Origin: UBA3871 sp041797745
GTDB lineage: Bacteria > Bacillota > Clostridia > Peptostreptococcales > Anaerovoracaceae
Assembly: GCA_041797745.1 (NCBI GenBank)
Contig: JBHBZU010000015.1
Coordinates: forward strand, 1 to 6,429
Reading direction: 5' to 3'
DNA: 6,429 nt
A program made the translations under genes and the position numbers. Positions 6,088 through 6,429 of the stretch are shown here, one piece after another; the first letter of the stretch is position 1, and each line of letters starts with the position of its first letter. The notes beneath the pieces were generated by a model that was not told where the DNA came from, made no database searches, and saw only the letters and a list, made by a program, of their open reading frames with translations.

Positions 6088-6093
6088 TCTTAA

Positions 6094-6102
6094 CACCTCC
6101 TT
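6094..6102 (-). promoter_or_regulatory. Ribosome binding site that fixes the repressor start
   Basis: The minus strand reads AAGGAGGTG here, 6 bases from TTG 6087 counted from the final G and 8 bases from the GGAGG core. It rules out the longer reading of this frame and partly abuts operator O1. Confidence 0.88.
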
Positions 6103-6120
6103 AGGAGCAAATTTGTTTCT
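6103..6120. promoter_or_regulatory. Operator O1 (repressor leader)
   Basis: AGGAGCA-AATT-TGTTTCT matches the symmetric consensus AGAAACA-N4-TGTTTCT at 12 of 14 half-site positions. It lies from about +1 to +18 of the leftward promoter, next to the repressor's ribosome binding site, where binding would give autorepression. Confidence 0.6.
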
Positions 6121-6127
6121 CTTTAAT

Positions 6128-6156
6128 AGTATAATCGAAAATAGGAAAAAATTCAA
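6128..6156 (-). promoter_or_regulatory. Leftward promoter of the repressor gene
   Basis: On the minus strand, TTGAAT (6156-6151), a 17-bp spacer and TATACT (6133-6128) give a good sigma-A promoter with a start near 6121. Its -35 lies 25 bp from the rightward -35, back to back. Confidence 0.75.
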
Positions 6157-6181
6157 TAGAAAAATAAAATTAAAAAAAGTA

Positions 6182-6210
6182 TTGACAGAAACAAAAAAGT
6201 TACTCATAAT
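6182..6210 (+). promoter_or_regulatory. Rightward promoter of the excisionase-like gene
   Basis: Consensus TTGACA (6182-6187), a 17-bp spacer and CATAAT (6205-6210) give a strong predicted promoter with a start near 6217 and a leader of about 40 bases. Operators O2 and O3 cover its spacer and its start point, so it should be tightly repressed when the XRE protein is present. Confidence 0.85.
6187..6204. promoter_or_regulatory. Operator O2 (between -35 and -10 of the rightward promoter)
   Basis: AGAAACA-AAAA-AGTTACT has one perfect half and a 5 of 7 half. It starts on the last base of the -35 and ends just before the -10, so occupancy would exclude RNA polymerase. Confidence 0.6.
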
Positions 6211-6217
6211 CCAAAAC

Positions 6218-6235
6218 AGAAACAATTATGTTTCT
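6218..6235. promoter_or_regulatory. Operator O3 (rightward start point)
   Basis: AGAAACA-ATTA-TGTTTCT is a perfect 7+7 inverted repeat with a 4-bp spacer. It begins about one base after the predicted transcription start. It is the best copy and defines the consensus for O1 and O2. Confidence 0.75.
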
Positions 6236-6258
6236 AAAAAAGAAGGGAGGAAAGTACG

Positions 6259-6429
6259 ATGGAGAAATTATTTCTTACTTCAAATGAAGTTGCCGATTTA
6301 CTAAATATTTCGCAGCAACAGGCTTATAAGATCATTCGAGATATGAATAAGCAGCTTGCTGAACACGGCTTTCTTATCCTTAGAGGAAAAATCAATAAGA
6401 AATACTTTATGGAACAAATCTACAAAGCA
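6259..6429 (+). CDS. Excisionase-like small HTH DNA-binding protein (3' partial)
   Basis: ATG 6259 follows GGGAGG (6245-6250) by 8 bases. The 57 visible residues begin MEKLFLTSNEVADLLNIS, a MerR/excisionase-type helix-turn-helix (residues 8-33, with AYKIIRDMNKQL as the recognition-helix region). A wing-like LILRGKINKKYF (38-49) follows. Proteins of this size and pattern are commonly the first gene of the module facing an XRE repressor in integrative elements, acting as excisionase or as an activator of transfer/excision genes. The frame is open at the window end; such proteins are usually about 60-70 aa, so little is missing. The excisionase role is inferred from the fold and layout; a replication-initiation or transcription-activator role is possible. 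Confidence 0.8.
   Translation, partial: MEKLFLTSNEVADLLNISQQQAYKIIRDMNKQLAEHGFLILRGKINKKYFMEQIYKA

Larger units (their letters stand above)
4383..6429. mobile_element. Putative genomic island / integrative element integrated at guaA (one end, partial)
   Basis: From the guaA stop onward the DNA is noticeably richer in A and T than guaA. It begins with clustered short repeats and encodes an EcsC-like protein, an XRE-type repressor and a divergent excisionase-like HTH protein. The last two, facing away from a multi-operator region, are a layout typical of integrative conjugative elements and prophages. No integrase, relaxase or phage structural gene is visible, so the kind of element remains open. 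Confidence 0.55.

Noticed and set aside
6088..6225. 46-codon N-terminal extension of the repressor frame, rich in Phe and Ile, resembling a membrane segment
   Set aside because: It covers both divergent promoters and all operators, has no ribosome binding site, and a strong AAGGAGG lies in front of the later TTG start.
5536..6304. Forward-strand frames opposite the repressor gene and across the switch
   Set aside because: They are antisense to a well-supported XRE gene or run across promoters; products are Phe/Lys/Asn-rich without motifs.

Overview
The window looks like part of a low-to-medium GC clostridial (Firmicutes, probably Lachnospiraceae-like) chromosome. The clues are heavy use of ATA and AGA codons, frequent GTG/TTG starts behind strong AGGAGG-type ribosome binding sites, and a trigger-factor-like protein with a Ser/Thr/Ala-rich leader. 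No species can be named from sequence alone.

The left two thirds (1-4382) read as ordinary chromosome, all on the + strand. First is the 3' part of a trigger-factor-type FKBP peptidyl-prolyl isomerase, probably an exported lipoprotein, closed by a near-perfect terminator. Next is a single-gene unit for a six-helix membrane protein with a C-terminal GGDEF (diguanylate cyclase) domain, with its own extended -10 promoter and a hairpin in its leader. A 369-base gap follows with one doubtful small ORF. Then comes guaA, a complete GMP synthase read from its own promoter and a GTG start.

Directly after the guaA stop codon (4382) the character changes. The DNA becomes visibly more A+T-rich, short direct and inverted repeats appear, and the gene types become those of mobile DNA. 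The 3' end of guaA is a known integration site for genomic islands and integrative elements, so I read 4383 to the window end as one end of such an island, with the far end and the integrase outside the window. It carries an EcsC-like membrane-associated protein (+), then a convergent XRE-type repressor (-), and a divergent small winged/HTH excisionase-like protein (+) cut by the window end.

The most interesting part is the repressor/excisionase intergenic region (6088-6258). Two good face-to-face sigma-A promoters fire outward. Three 18-bp operators of the form AGAAACA-N4-TGTTTCT sit at the leftward start point, inside the rightward promoter spacer and at the rightward start point. Their centres are 84 and 31 bp apart, close to 8 and 3 helical turns. 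This looks like a compact lysogeny-type switch, analogous in layout to immR/xis of ICEBs1-type elements. A fourth site with the same number of matches lies at the guaA junction. Function of the switch, the island and the EcsC cargo is inferred; none can be proven from this window.
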